Shown here piece by piece: positions 27,649-36,473 of a DNA stretch of 64,000 nt. Position 1 is the stretch's first letter, and each line of letters starts with the position of its first letter. A program made the translations under genes and the position numbers. The stretch is from Lachnospiraceae bacterium. GTDB taxonomy: Bacteria; Bacillota; Clostridia; Lachnospirales; Lachnospiraceae. The notes under the pieces were generated by a model. It had not been told where the DNA came from, did not search any database, and saw only the letters and a list, made by a program, of their open reading frames with translations. Location of the stretch: positions 33,128-97,127 of the forward strand of contig JAILGS010000002.1 of the NCBI GenBank assembly GCA_024696615.1, in the 5' to 3' direction.

Positions 27649-28641
27649 ATGATGGATGAACTGGAAATGTATCGTGAAATGGGCATTGGTGAATTCGAAT
27701 TAATGGAGATTCAATTTGGTTTAGAAGCCGGAGTGGATGTTTCCTTATATGCGAATCCCATCTATACAGCACCTCAGATGAAGGAGATTCGTCTGGGGTT
27801 AGAAGCACATTTGGACGTATTAAGCTATGCCAGACCGGAATTTGACTGGTGTCAGATGGAAGAAATCCGGAATGGTTTGCTTTCCGGGGTGAATGTGGCA
27901 CAGTATGCCAAACTTAGCTATAACTATGTGATGATGCGAGAGATTCGCCTTTCTTTAGAACATCATGTGGATCTTACCCCTTATATTGGATCCGCCCATG
28001 ATGGATTGGAACTTCGGGAGATCCGTTGTGCCTTAGAAGATGGAATTGATCTTACGGACTTTATTGCAGATCGTTTTTATCCTTCCCAATTACGGGAAAT
28101 TCGAAAAGGCTTAAAGGCCTATGTGGATATTTCCTATTATGCAAGACATGAATTTGATGCGGATCAGATGAAGGAAATTCGAAGAGGTCTCATGGCGGGA
28201 GTGGATGTTTCCTCCTATGCCCATGAAGAGATTTCCCCATATGAGATGAGAGCAATCCGGGAGAGCTTGATTTATAACCAGAAGGAGGAGGAAACTTCTC
28301 TTTACGATCAGCTCTATCCTATGTTATCCGATGCGGAGAAGGAAGCACTGGCGGCCATTGCGGCGCAATCCGCATTAGAGAAGGATACCTATACGGAATT
28401 AGACGAAGGGGAGAAGAAGGACCGACAAAATTACGTTACAAGCCACCAGATGGGTGAGCAGGCAATGGATGAAACGGATGAGGCCTTATATTCTCCAGAA
28501 CAATTAGAACAGATCCGTCTTGGCGAAGCAGCAGGAATTGATATTACGATGTATCGTCACCCAGAGATTTCTGCGGATGAGATGAAGATTATTCGTGAGC
28601 AGATTGAAGCAATCATGAACGCCAATGGCGTGATCGGGTAG
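27649..28641 (+). CDS. Protein of tandem 26-residue repeats, function unknown
   Basis: 330 residues. Residues 18-199 are seven tandem repeats of exactly 26 residues, consensus (M/L)-x-E-I-R-x-G-L-x-x-G-V-D-V-x-x-Y-A followed by 8 variable residues ending in Q/E; a partial eighth unit follows. After a charged linker (ALEKDTYTELDEGEKKDR) a last unit occurs (LEQIRLGEAAGIDITMYRHP). The plan suggests an alpha-solenoid binding scaffold. No signal peptide. I do not recognise the family. It lies 11 bases before the FapA-domain gene, so the two are probably co-expressed. Start 27649 (GGAAAGGGG upstream) or 27652. Confidence 0.75.
   Translation: MMDELEMYREMGIGEFELMEIQFGLEAGVDVSLYANPIYTAPQMKEIRLGLEAHLDVLSYARPEFDWCQMEEIRNGLLSGVNVAQYAKLSYNYVMMREIRLSLEHHVDLTPYIGSAHDGLELREIRCALEDGIDLTDFIADRFYPSQLREIRKGLKAYVDISYYARHEFDADQMKEIRRGLMAGVDVSSYAHEEISPYEMRAIRESLIYNQKEEETSLYDQLYPMLSDAEKEALAAIAAQSALEKDTYTELDEGEKKDRQNYVTSHQMGEQAMDETDEALYSPEQLEQIRLGEAAGIDITMYRHPEISADEMKIIREQIEAIMNANGVIG
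27700..28245 (+). repeat. Seven in-frame 78-base coding repeats
   Basis: Codes for the seven 26-residue units of the neighbouring protein. The protein spacing is perfectly regular, but the DNA copies have diverged, which argues for long-standing selection on the protein rather than a recent expansion. Confidence 0.75.
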
Positions 28642-28652
28642 GGGGTGAGCAG

Positions 28653-30038
28653 ATGGCAAACTTTTCCAACCGATTATTTCAACTTAATATTACCGACGAT
28701 TGCATGATGGCTATTATGACTATTGAGCCGGAAAATCCACAGGAAGAGTATACCTTGGCAGATGCTCAGAATTTCCTTCTTACGAGTAATGTGCGAATGG
28801 GCGTGGATAAGGATAAACTAGAACACATGATTACCGAGAAACGTGTGGGAGAGCCATTTACCGTAGCTATGGGAAAGCCATTTAGCGATGGTGTGGATGG
28901 TTCCTATGAATATTTCTTTGATATTAATCCTGGGGTTCATCCGAAGGAAGAAGAAGATGGCTCCGTGGACTTTTTAAATACCACATTATTTGTGGAAGTG
29001 AAGGCTGGAGACATGATTGCCAAATATACCCCGGCCACCGTGGGTGAATTTGGTTTTAATGTGGAAGGAAAATTATTACAGCCAAAGCGTGGTAAGGAAT
29101 TAAAACCATTACATGGTAAGGGCGTGGAAAAGGGCGAAGATGGCGTTACTTACTATGCAGGAATTACCGGTAAGATTGAATATAAGTATGGCAATGTGGA
29201 GATTTCAGAAATCTATGATCATCATGGGGATCTGAATATGTCTTCAAGTAATATCCGCTTCTCCGGTGATGTGCATATTCATGGGGATGTGGCTTCCGGA
29301 ATGCTGATTGATGCCCTTGGATGCGTGGAAATTGACGGACATGTGGGCGGCGCCATGATTAAAGCCGGTAAGGATGTGGTTTTAAAGCGTGGTGTACAGG
29401 GCCGCGGCCGTGCCAAGATTGAAGCAGGCGGGGATGTATTCGGACAGTTCTTTGAAGATGCTATTGTTACCTGCCATGGAAATCTTGATGCCAATTACTT
29501 AATGAATACCAATGCCAATGCCGGTGGCAAGGTAATGATTCATGGTAAGAAGGGCTTAATCGTAGGTGGTCATGTCCATGGAGTCATGGGAGTGGAAGCT
29601 TCCACCATTGGTAATGAAAAGGAATTGTTAACGGAAGTCAGTGCAGGAATTGAAACGAGAATCTTGGTTCAGTATGAAGAGATTTCCAAGGAAGTGAACA
29701 AATTATCCGAGGAGATTGTTATTCTCACCGGTGGAATTGATAAATTGATGAAGATGAAACAGGTTAATCCACAATCCTTCGATTCCGACTCCCTAAGTAA
29801 GATGATGCAGGCGAAGATTTTAAAGACCAATCAGAAGAAGAAGGGTGAGGAACAATTAAGCGACTTGTCCAATCTGATGAATTCTTCGGAGCATGTGTGG
29901 ATTGGTGTTCATAGTGTGGCCAATCCCGGTGTGAAGATTCATATTGGATCCGTTACTAAGAAATTAATGACGCGATATACGAATACGCGTTTTTCCTTAA
30001 ATGCGGAGGAAGAATTCGAGATTGCGCCGCTTGATTAA
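28653..30038 (+). CDS. FapA/DUF342-domain polymerising protein
   Basis: 461 residues of the DUF342 (FapA) family. N-terminal part (VGEPFTVAMGKPFSDGVDGS, YEYFFDINPGVHP), central right-handed beta-helix-like stretch (GDVHIHGDVASGMLIDALG, GHVGGAMIKAGKDVVLKRGV), and a C-terminal coiled coil (about 335-400, EEISKEVNKLSEEIVILTGG). Often called flagellar assembly protein A, but no flagellar genes are here and many non-flagellated Firmicutes carry it. Follows the 26-residue-repeat gene directly with GGGGTGAGC as ribosome site. Cellular role unclear. Confidence 0.85.
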   Translation: MANFSNRLFQLNITDDCMMAIMTIEPENPQEEYTLADAQNFLLTSNVRMGVDKDKLEHMITEKRVGEPFTVAMGKPFSDGVDGSYEYFFDINPGVHPKEEEDGSVDFLNTTLFVEVKAGDMIAKYTPATVGEFGFNVEGKLLQPKRGKELKPLHGKGVEKGEDGVTYYAGITGKIEYKYGNVEISEIYDHHGDLNMSSSNIRFSGDVHIHGDVASGMLIDALGCVEIDGHVGGAMIKAGKDVVLKRGVQGRGRAKIEAGGDVFGQFFEDAIVTCHGNLDANYLMNTNANAGGKVMIHGKKGLIVGGHVHGVMGVEASTIGNEKELLTEVSAGIETRILVQYEEISKEVNKLSEEIVILTGGIDKLMKMKQVNPQSFDSDSLSKMMQAKILKTNQKKKGEEQLSDLSNLMNSSEHVWIGVHSVANPGVKIHIGSVTKKLMTRYTNTRFSLNAEEEFEIAPLD

Positions 30039-30069
30039 GTGAATTAACGGAAATAGAAAAGAGATAGTT

Positions 30070-31008
30070 ATGATTAAGGAAATTGCCTCCATAGAATTAC
30101 CAGTGCATGAGAATTTATCCATTCGAAAGACCCATTTGGCGCCTTTCGTGGATGGGGGAGAGCATAAGCGTCTTTCCCTGGTTACCGGAATTCATGGAGA
30201 TGAATTGGATGGACAATATATTGTATATGAAGTGATTCGACGAGTGCAGGAGCATCCGGAATATTTGGCCGGAGAAGTGGACTTATATCCTGCCATCAAC
30301 CCTCTGGGTGTGGATATGGCTATTCGAGCCATTCCCATGTTTGATTTGGATATGAATCGAATCTTTCCTGGATCGGAAAAGGGTGTGATGGCGGAATATT
30401 TTGCCGCAGCTCTTACGGGGGATCTTTATGGAAGTGACTTGGTGATTGATATTCATTCAAGTAATATCTATGTGCAGGAGCTTCCTCAGATCCGTGTGAA
30501 TGAACAATTTGAAGAACGGGTGATGGAGTATGCCAGGGGAATGAATACGGATATTGTATGGGTTTATTCTTCTGCCAATGCTTTAGAAGCAACCTTAGCC
30601 TATACCATGAATACCTTGGGCGTACCTGCTATTGTGGCGGAGATGGGTGTGGGACACCGCATTAATCGTGCCGAATGCAATCAGATGCTTACGGGTATCT
30701 TTCATGTTATGCAGACCATGGGAATCTGGACGGGGCCTGTGGAAGAAGTTCGAACCTCTTTAGTTACCAGGGAGGGAGAAGTGAGTGTGATCCGATGTGA
30801 GAACTCCGGAGTATTCGTATCCCATCGTAGTGGACTTGGTGCAGTAAGTCAGGGGGAACTGATTGGAGAAATCATTCTTCCTATGGAGGGACGAGTAATT
30901 CAGGAAGTGCGTGCTCCTCATGATGGATTTGTATTCACCTTACGGGAACATCCAGTGGTTTATGCGGGAGATTTAATTGCACGGATTCATGGAGGCATGT
31001 ATGAATAA
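30070..31008 (+). CDS. Succinylglutamate desuccinylase/aspartoacylase-family zinc hydrolase
   Basis: 312 residues, M14-like AstE/AspA family of zinc amidohydrolases. Zinc ligands are present: H and E in TGIHGDELDG and the third H in VIDIHSSN. The substrate-binding signature DLDMNRIFPGS and the late Glu in VAEMGVGHR are also present, followed by a C-terminal beta-barrel-like domain (SGLGAVSQGELIGEI, HPVVYAGDLIARI). Substrate unknown. Its stop overlaps the start of a paralogue. Confidence 0.85.
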   Translation: MIKEIASIELPVHENLSIRKTHLAPFVDGGEHKRLSLVTGIHGDELDGQYIVYEVIRRVQEHPEYLAGEVDLYPAINPLGVDMAIRAIPMFDLDMNRIFPGSEKGVMAEYFAAALTGDLYGSDLVIDIHSSNIYVQELPQIRVNEQFEERVMEYARGMNTDIVWVYSSANALEATLAYTMNTLGVPAIVAEMGVGHRINRAECNQMLTGIFHVMQTMGIWTGPVEEVRTSLVTREGEVSVIRCENSGVFVSHRSGLGAVSQGELIGEIILPMEGRVIQEVRAPHDGFVFTLREHPVVYAGDLIARIHGGMYE

Positions 31009-31936
31009 GGAGATTATTTATACGCTGGATGGATTGTATCGGGATCCGTTTCAGGTGGAAGGATTTCGCTTTGGACAGGGAAATCGCTCCGCATGTATTG
31101 TGGGAGCCAGCAGGGGCAATGAAATCCAGCAGATGTATATTTGTTCCCAGATCGTTCAAGCATTAAAGCGCTTGGAAGAACAGGGAGATATTGTAAATGA
31201 GAATGAAATTTTAGTCATTCCTTGTATGAACCCATATTCCATGAATGTGGGAAAGCGGTTTTGGCCATCGGATAATCAGGATTTAAATCGTTCTTTTCCT
31301 GGAAAAGCGGATGGGGAAGTGGTCAGTCGCATTAGTCATGCAGTACTTGAGCGGGTGAAGGGATATAATTACGGAATGCAATTTACTTCCTTCTATATGC
31401 CGGGAGATTTTATTCCCCATGTACGAATGATGGAGACGGGGTATCAAAGTGCCAGTCTTGCCAACTTATTCGGTACTCCATATGTGTTGATCCGGAAACC
31501 AAAACCGATTGATACATTTACATTAAATTATAATTGGCAATTATCTGGAACCAATGCATTTTCCATCTATGCGGGTGGATTGGAAGAAATCGATGAGAAT
31601 GCTGCCAAGCAGGCAGTGTCCAGCGTGCTTCGTTTCTTAACCCGTATGGGAATTATTCGTTATCGAAATCACAGCGGTTATATCGCCAGTGTGATCCATG
31701 ACGAGGATTTGATGTCGGTGCAGGCGAATCTTGCGGGACTTTGGAAGGGTTGCAAAAAGCCTGGGGATGTGGTGGAATATGGAGAAGTTTTGGGACAGAT
31801 TCTCGATCCTTACGAGGGTCATGTGAAAGGAGAGATTGTATCCCCAACACAGGGTATCGTATTCTTTGCCCATAATGATCCGTTGATCATGGAGAATACA
31901 GAGATTTATCGAATTATTCGACGAATGCACGAATAA
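31001..31936 (+). CDS. AstE/AspA-family paralogue lacking zinc ligands
   Basis: 311 residues, same fold and order as its upstream neighbour (shared LNRSFPGKADG, NPYSMNV, C-terminal LAGLWKGCKKPGDVVEYGEVL). The catalytic zinc sites are changed: the HxxE motif reads GASRGNEIQ (His to Arg), and the position of the third His reads QFTSFYM instead of DIHSS. It is therefore predicted inactive as a zinc hydrolase and may act as a regulatory or structural partner of the upstream enzyme. The frame is intact and codon use normal, so not a pseudogene. Start 31001 is set by GGAGGC just upstream and ATG overlap. Confidence 0.82.
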   Translation: MNKEIIYTLDGLYRDPFQVEGFRFGQGNRSACIVGASRGNEIQQMYICSQIVQALKRLEEQGDIVNENEILVIPCMNPYSMNVGKRFWPSDNQDLNRSFPGKADGEVVSRISHAVLERVKGYNYGMQFTSFYMPGDFIPHVRMMETGYQSASLANLFGTPYVLIRKPKPIDTFTLNYNWQLSGTNAFSIYAGGLEEIDENAAKQAVSSVLRFLTRMGIIRYRNHSGYIASVIHDEDLMSVQANLAGLWKGCKKPGDVVEYGEVLGQILDPYEGHVKGEIVSPTQGIVFFAHNDPLIMENTEIYRIIRRMHE

Positions 31937-31959
31937 GATGAGAGAGAGGTTTATGAAAA

Positions 31960-32934
31960 ATGAATGAACTAATTCGATTTCCTCATTTAGGATGGGAATT
32001 CTATGTGGGGAAGGGAATTACCCTTGGCAACTTTACCATTGCCTATTATGGTATTGTGATTGCCGTGGGAATGTTACTCGCAATGTGGATGGCCCAGAGG
32101 GAAGCCAAGCGGACGGGACAGGATCCGGATCACTATACGGATTTAAGTTTTATCGCCATCTTCTTTGGGATTCTGGGGGCTAGAATCTACTATGTGATTT
32201 TTGAATGGGATTATTACAGTAACCACTTAATGGATATTGTGAATCTACGCAAGGGTGGGCTTGCCATCTATGGAGGAATTATTCTGGGGGTAATTGCTGT
32301 TTTGATTTACACCAGAATCAAGCATTTGAATCCATGGTTGGTATTAGATACCGTATTACTTGTGGTTCCGATTGGACAGATTCTTGGTCGATGGGGGAAT
32401 TTCTTCAACCGGGAAGCCTATGGAACATATACGGACAGCCTTTTGGCGATGCAGATTCCGGTATCGGAAGCTCAGGTGGTAACTTCAGAATTAATGGAGC
32501 ATTCCGTCACGATTTTTGGAGAGGCATTTATCCAGGTGCATCCAACCTTTCTTTATGAGAGTGTATGGAATCTGGGGGTCTTTCTCCTGTTGATGCTTTA
32601 CCGAAAGCATCGGAAGGCATATGGTGAGATTACTGCATTATATCTGATTGGTTACGGTCTGGGAAGAACGTGGATCGAAGGACTCCGAATGGACTCCTTA
32701 ATGCTTGGAAATACGGGGATTCGTGTATCCCAAGCACTTTCCATTGCTCTAGTGCTTGCTGGCATAATAATTTTCTTGGCAAGGCGACACTACTGTGCTA
32801 CGATTCAGACAGAGGAAAAGAGAGGGTCCTCTGAGAGCGCATCCATGGGTGCAAAAATTGCATCGAAGGATGTGGACTCCATTGCTGAAAGTATTGTAGC
32901 AGAGCAGGTGGAGAGCGAAGGGAAGGGAGAATAA
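31960..32934 (+). CDS. lgt: Prolipoprotein diacylglyceryl transferase
   Basis: Membrane enzyme that attaches diacylglycerol to the lipobox cysteine of prolipoproteins, such as those in this window. 324 residues, about seven helices. Signature GRWGNFFNREAYG, plus GARIYYVIFEWDYY, GGLAIYGGII, HPTFLYESVWNLG and GRTWIEGLRMDSL. The last ~60 residues are a polar extension beyond the usual core. A four-codon ORF (31953-31967) overlaps its start. Closely follows the AstE-like pair; only 3 bases separate it from the prepilin gene. Confidence 0.96.
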   Translation: MNELIRFPHLGWEFYVGKGITLGNFTIAYYGIVIAVGMLLAMWMAQREAKRTGQDPDHYTDLSFIAIFFGILGARIYYVIFEWDYYSNHLMDIVNLRKGGLAIYGGIILGVIAVLIYTRIKHLNPWLVLDTVLLVVPIGQILGRWGNFFNREAYGTYTDSLLAMQIPVSEAQVVTSELMEHSVTIFGEAFIQVHPTFLYESVWNLGVFLLLMLYRKHRKAYGEITALYLIGYGLGRTWIEGLRMDSLMLGNTGIRVSQALSIALVLAGIIIFLARRHYCATIQTEEKRGSSESASMGAKIASKDVDSIAESIVAEQVESEGKGE

Positions 32935-32937
32935 GAT

Positions 32938-33414
32938 ATGAGAGATGGAATGAAGAAAAAAATTAGTTTCTGTGAAGGCAATGAGGGTTTTTCCCTGGTG
33001 GAATTAATTGTAGTATTCGCCATTATTGCAGCTTTGGTGGGAGTGCTTGCTCCTTCCGTACTTGGTCAGATGGAGAAGGCCAGACGAGTTGCAGTATGGG
33101 ATACGGCCAATAATATCTATACCAGTGCCCAATATGCCATCGTGAATGCCGGAACCGAACAGGACACTTCCGGATATGCAGCTGCTTTTGCAACTAGTGA
33201 TACGGTTACATTTACCGAAGCGGATGTGTCTAGTACCGGCAATGATTTACAGGGATATATTGGTAAAGCAATTAGTGGTTCCGTTCCTACGGACGGATGT
33301 ACCTTTACCATTGTATTTCATAAAAGTTCAAAAATTTCTAGTTTTCAATTAATCTATAAGGGTTATAAAGTGACTGGAATTAACACGAATTTTACAATTA
33401 CGAAAGTACCTTAG
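32938..33414 (+). CDS. Type IV prepilin-like protein
   Basis: 158 residues. The class III signal is clear: a short positive leader ending in G, then FSLVELIVVFAIIAALVGV with Glu at +5, giving prepilin peptidase cleavage between G and F. A long amphipathic helix follows (QMEKARRVAVWDTANNIYTSAQ) and a Thr/Ser-rich globular part. No pilus assembly ATPase, PilC or peptidase gene is nearby, so the machinery must be elsewhere or this is a lone pseudopilin. GGGAGA 7 bases upstream supports the start. Confidence 0.85.
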   Translation: MRDGMKKKISFCEGNEGFSLVELIVVFAIIAALVGVLAPSVLGQMEKARRVAVWDTANNIYTSAQYAIVNAGTEQDTSGYAAAFATSDTVTFTEADVSSTGNDLQGYIGKAISGSVPTDGCTFTIVFHKSSKISSFQLIYKGYKVTGINTNFTITKVP

Positions 33415-33476
33415 AAAGGGGGAAGACGGAAACAACGGGGAATTCCGAAGTAAGAGGATTTTGATGTACGTGTCAT

Positions 33477-33510
33477 CCAGGGACTTAGCCATCCTGGAAA
33501 TCTATTTTTG
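33477..33510 (+). terminator. Weak hairpin after the prepilin-like gene
   Basis: TCCAGG-GACTTAGCCAT-CCTGGA followed by AATCTATTTTTG. Short 6-bp stem, so only a tentative terminator. Confidence 0.4.
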
Positions 33511-33533
33511 AAGAGAAGAGAGGATTTAGGAAT

Positions 33534-34808
33534 ATGGGTTTAATTAGTGCAGCATTAGGTGCAGCAGGTGGAGTATTAGCAGATCAGTGGAAGGAGTACT
33601 TTTATTGTGAAGCTCTTCCAAGCAATGTCATCGTAACGAAGGGTAAGAAGAAGGTTTCCGATCGTTCTTCGAATACCAAGGGAAGCGATAATGTAATTTC
33701 CAATGGTTCCGTGATTGCCGTAGCAGACGGACAGTGCATGATCATCGTAGATCAGGGTGCGATTGTGGATTTATGTGCGGAGCCCGGTGAATATGTATAT
33801 GATATGTCTTCTGAGCCAAGTTTATTTGATGGTGGTAATTTAGGAAGCAATATCAAGGCTGTTTTTGCAGAGTTTGGAAAGCGTTTCACCTTCGGTGGTG
33901 AAGTTCCTAAGGATCAGAGAGTATACTACTTTAATACCAAGGAAATGATGGGGAATAAGTATGGTACTCCTAATTCCGTTCCATTCCGTGTAGTGGATAC
34001 CAATATTGGTCTGGACATGGATGTGAATATTAAGTGTTTTGGTGAATACAGCTACAAGGTTACCAATCCAATGCTGTTCTATAAGAATGTATGTGGTAAT
34101 GTTAGTTCTGATTATACCCGTGGGGATATTGAAGGACAGTTAAAGACCGAGTTTATGACACATTTGCAGGAGGCATTTGCTTTAATCGGAGATAAGGGAA
34201 TTCGTTATTCCTCCCTTCCAGGCCATGCAGTGGAGCTTGCAGATGCTCTGAATGAAGTTCTTTCTGCGAAGTGGAAGGATCAGCGTGGTATTGAAATCGT
34301 ATCCGTGGGTGTTTCTTCTGTAAAGGCGGATGAAGAAGACGAGAAGATGTTAAAGGAACTGCAGCGTAATGCAGTATTCCGTAATGGTGCCATGGCTAAT
34401 GCACAGATGGTGGGCGCAACCAGCCAGGCCATGGTGGATGCAGCCAATAATGCTTCTGGTGCAGCCGTTGGTTTAATGGGAATGAATATGACCCAGAATC
34501 TGGGCGCTGCCAATATGTATGCATATAATCAGGCACAGCCTCAGGCAGCACAGACAGCTCCTGCAGCTGCTGCAGCGGATGGTTGGACTTGTAGTTGTGG
34601 TACGGTAAATACCGGTAAGTTCTGCTCGAACTGCGGTACTCCAAAGCCAGTAGCGGATACCTGGACCTGTTCCTGTGGAACCGTTAATACCGGTAAGTTC
34701 TGCTCTAACTGTGGCACTCCAAAGCCAGCAGCAGATACCTGGACCTGCGAATGCGGCACAGTAAACACTGGTAAGTTCTGTTCCGAATGTGGTAAGCCAC
34801 AGGCTTAA
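33534..34808 (+). CDS. SPFH-domain protein with C-terminal zinc ribbons (YdjI-like)
   Basis: 424 residues. N-terminal glycine-rich segment, then an SPFH/Band 7-type domain (about 25-290; GSVIAVADGQCMIIVDQGAIV, FRVVDTNIGLDMDVNIKC, GIEIVSVGVSSVKADEEDEK). An Ala/Gln-rich linker leads to three near-identical zinc ribbons built on CSCGTVNTGKFCSNCG, four Cys each. Same plan as Bacillus YdjI, which works with YdjG/YdjH at the membrane with a PspA homologue. The next gene is YdjG-like, supporting this. Confidence 0.88.
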   Translation: MGLISAALGAAGGVLADQWKEYFYCEALPSNVIVTKGKKKVSDRSSNTKGSDNVISNGSVIAVADGQCMIIVDQGAIVDLCAEPGEYVYDMSSEPSLFDGGNLGSNIKAVFAEFGKRFTFGGEVPKDQRVYYFNTKEMMGNKYGTPNSVPFRVVDTNIGLDMDVNIKCFGEYSYKVTNPMLFYKNVCGNVSSDYTRGDIEGQLKTEFMTHLQEAFALIGDKGIRYSSLPGHAVELADALNEVLSAKWKDQRGIEIVSVGVSSVKADEEDEKMLKELQRNAVFRNGAMANAQMVGATSQAMVDAANNASGAAVGLMGMNMTQNLGAANMYAYNQAQPQAAQTAPAAAAADGWTCSCGTVNTGKFCSNCGTPKPVADTWTCSCGTVNTGKFCSNCGTPKPAADTWTCECGTVNTGKFCSECGKPQA

Positions 34809-34859
34809 TCCAGACTTTCAAGAGAATTGAGATAAGGATCAAGAAAGGAGAGTAGGCGT

Positions 34860-36278
34860 TTGGCAGAATTATTGGATTACAAATGTCCTTGTTGTGGTGG
34901 TGGTATTCAATTCGACAGTTCCATTCAGAAGATGAAATGCCCTTACTGCGATACGGAATTTGATATGGAGACCTTACAATCCTATGATGCGCAATTGCAA
35001 CAAGATCACGGCGATGATATTTCCTGGGAGCATTCCTCCCAGGAATTTTCACAAGAGGAAACTAATGGGCTTGTAACCTATTCCTGTCAGTCCTGTGGTG
35101 CTGAAATTGTTGCAGAAGCGACCCTGGCAGCTTCCCGTTGTCCATATTGTGATAATCCCATCGTCATGGTGGGACAGTTTTCGGGGGATTTAAAGCCGGA
35201 TTGTATTATTCCTTTTCAATTAGATAAGGAGAAGGCGAAGGCCCAGTACTGGAAACATTTGGAGAAGAAACCATTTCTTCCGAAAGTCTTTAAGGATCAA
35301 AATCATATTGATGAGATTAAGGGGGTCTATGTTCCCTTCTGGCTCTTTGATAGTGATGTGGATGCTTCCCTACGCTTTAAGACCACGAGGGTGAAACGGT
35401 GGGAGGATCAGCAATTTTCCTATACGGAGACTAGTTATTATTCCGTTACCTGTGATGGCACCATTGCTTTTGATCGAATTCCGGTGGATGGTTCCAAAAA
35501 GATGCCCGATGATTTAATGGAATCCGTGGAGCCTTTTGAAGCGGCTGGAGAAAAGAATTTTCAGACGGCTTTTCTTGCAGGGTATCTGGCGGATCGCTAT
35601 GATGTTACCGCAGAGGAAACGCAAGATCGTGCCAATGAACGGTTGAAGCAGAGTACGATTGATGAATTTACGAAGACGGTTACCGGATATAACAGTGTGG
35701 AACTGGAGAAATGTAATATTCGCCAGTCCAATGGCAGGGTACGATATGCCCTCTATCCAACGTGGTTATTAAATACCACATGGAATGATCAAAAATTTAC
35801 CTTTGCTATGAATGGTCAGACGGGAAAATTTGTGGGAAATCTTCCATGTGACAAGAAGGCGGCCACTACTTTTACTGCGATTCTTACAGTGATCTTAACC
35901 GCAATAGTGCTTGCTGGATTTTATTTCTTTACCGACCATGCGGCCAATCAATTTTCCTGGGGAATGTATGGACTTATTTCCCTGGGCATTGGTTTTTTCG
36001 TAGCTTTGTTAGTGATGTTAATACGAAAGAATCAATTAACCTCGGTGGTCATGCAAAGGGCAGCCAGTTCCTATATTCGACCCCATAGTTTTAAGTTGCG
36101 ACATCAACAGGAATTATTCTTATATCGTAGATTAAATAAGGTACAAAAATCACAAAATCAAAATAATCCTCCAAGACAAGGTGGAGGAAATGCTCCTGGC
36201 GGTTTTAATGCTCCCGGTGGTTTTAATGCTCCCGGTGGCTTTAATACTCCTGGTGGCGTTGGTCACCGCCCTAGGTAG
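34860..36278 (+). CDS. YdjG-like zinc-ribbon membrane protein, TTG start
   Basis: 472 residues. Two N-terminal zinc ribbons (YKCPCCGGG...MKCPYCDTEFD and SCQSCGAEIV...SRCPYCDNPIV), a large middle domain (KGVYVPFWLFDSDVDASLRF), two adjacent transmembrane helices at about 340-390 (TFTAILTVILTAIVLAGFYF), and a low-complexity tail with repeated APGGFN. It begins with TTG; AAAGGAG lies 9 bases upstream and no ATG fits. Partner of the upstream YdjI-like protein by context. A strong terminator follows. Confidence 0.85.
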   Translation: MAELLDYKCPCCGGGIQFDSSIQKMKCPYCDTEFDMETLQSYDAQLQQDHGDDISWEHSSQEFSQEETNGLVTYSCQSCGAEIVAEATLAASRCPYCDNPIVMVGQFSGDLKPDCIIPFQLDKEKAKAQYWKHLEKKPFLPKVFKDQNHIDEIKGVYVPFWLFDSDVDASLRFKTTRVKRWEDQQFSYTETSYYSVTCDGTIAFDRIPVDGSKKMPDDLMESVEPFEAAGEKNFQTAFLAGYLADRYDVTAEETQDRANERLKQSTIDEFTKTVTGYNSVELEKCNIRQSNGRVRYALYPTWLLNTTWNDQKFTFAMNGQTGKFVGNLPCDKKAATTFTAILTVILTAIVLAGFYFFTDHAANQFSWGMYGLISLGIGFFVALLVMLIRKNQLTSVVMQRAASSYIRPHSFKLRHQQELFLYRRLNKVQKSQNQNNPPRQGGGNAPGGFNAPGGFNAPGGFNTPGGVGHRPR

Positions 36279-36332
36279 GATGTTCTAGTGAAATCCCAAG
36301 TTTTTGGTATGAAACGGAATGATTAAGAACTG

Positions 36333-36368
36333 ACGATGATGGATGAAAATCCATCATCGTTTTTTTTT
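36333..36368 (+). terminator. Terminator after the ydjG-like gene
   Basis: ACGATGATGGAT-GAAA-ATCCATCATCGT followed by eight T. 12-bp perfect stem with GAAA tetraloop. Confidence 0.95.
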
Positions 36369-36374
36369 AGGGGG

Positions 36375-36403
36375 TTGACAGTTTTGTTACTTGGTGATAT
36401 GGT
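36375..36403 (+). promoter_or_regulatory. Promoter of the ytrA-ABC operon
   Basis: TTGACA, 17 bases, TGA-TATGGT (extended -10). Overlaps the left edge of the operator described next. Confidence 0.7.
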
Positions 36404-36424
36404 TAGTTACATAAGTAATGAACC
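36401..36424. promoter_or_regulatory. Probable YtrA-type operator
   Basis: GGTTAGTTAC-ATAA-GTAATGAACC, inverted repeat with 8 of 10 positions paired, covering the -10 end and start of transcription. Placement fits autorepression by the GntR protein encoded just downstream, as known for YtrA. Confidence 0.6.
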
Positions 36425-36473
36425 AATAAAGATAAATTGAATCAATGTTAGATTTAGAAAGGGGGGAAGTTTC

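Noticed and set aside
31001-31936. Second AstE-like gene as a pseudogene
   Set aside because: The frame is full length, codon use is normal and the fold signatures are kept; only the zinc ligands are changed, so a pseudoenzyme is more likely.
31953-31967. Four-codon ORF overlapping the lgt start
   Set aside because: Very short, its ATG has the ribosome site closer than lgt does but chance is likely; not listed as a gene.
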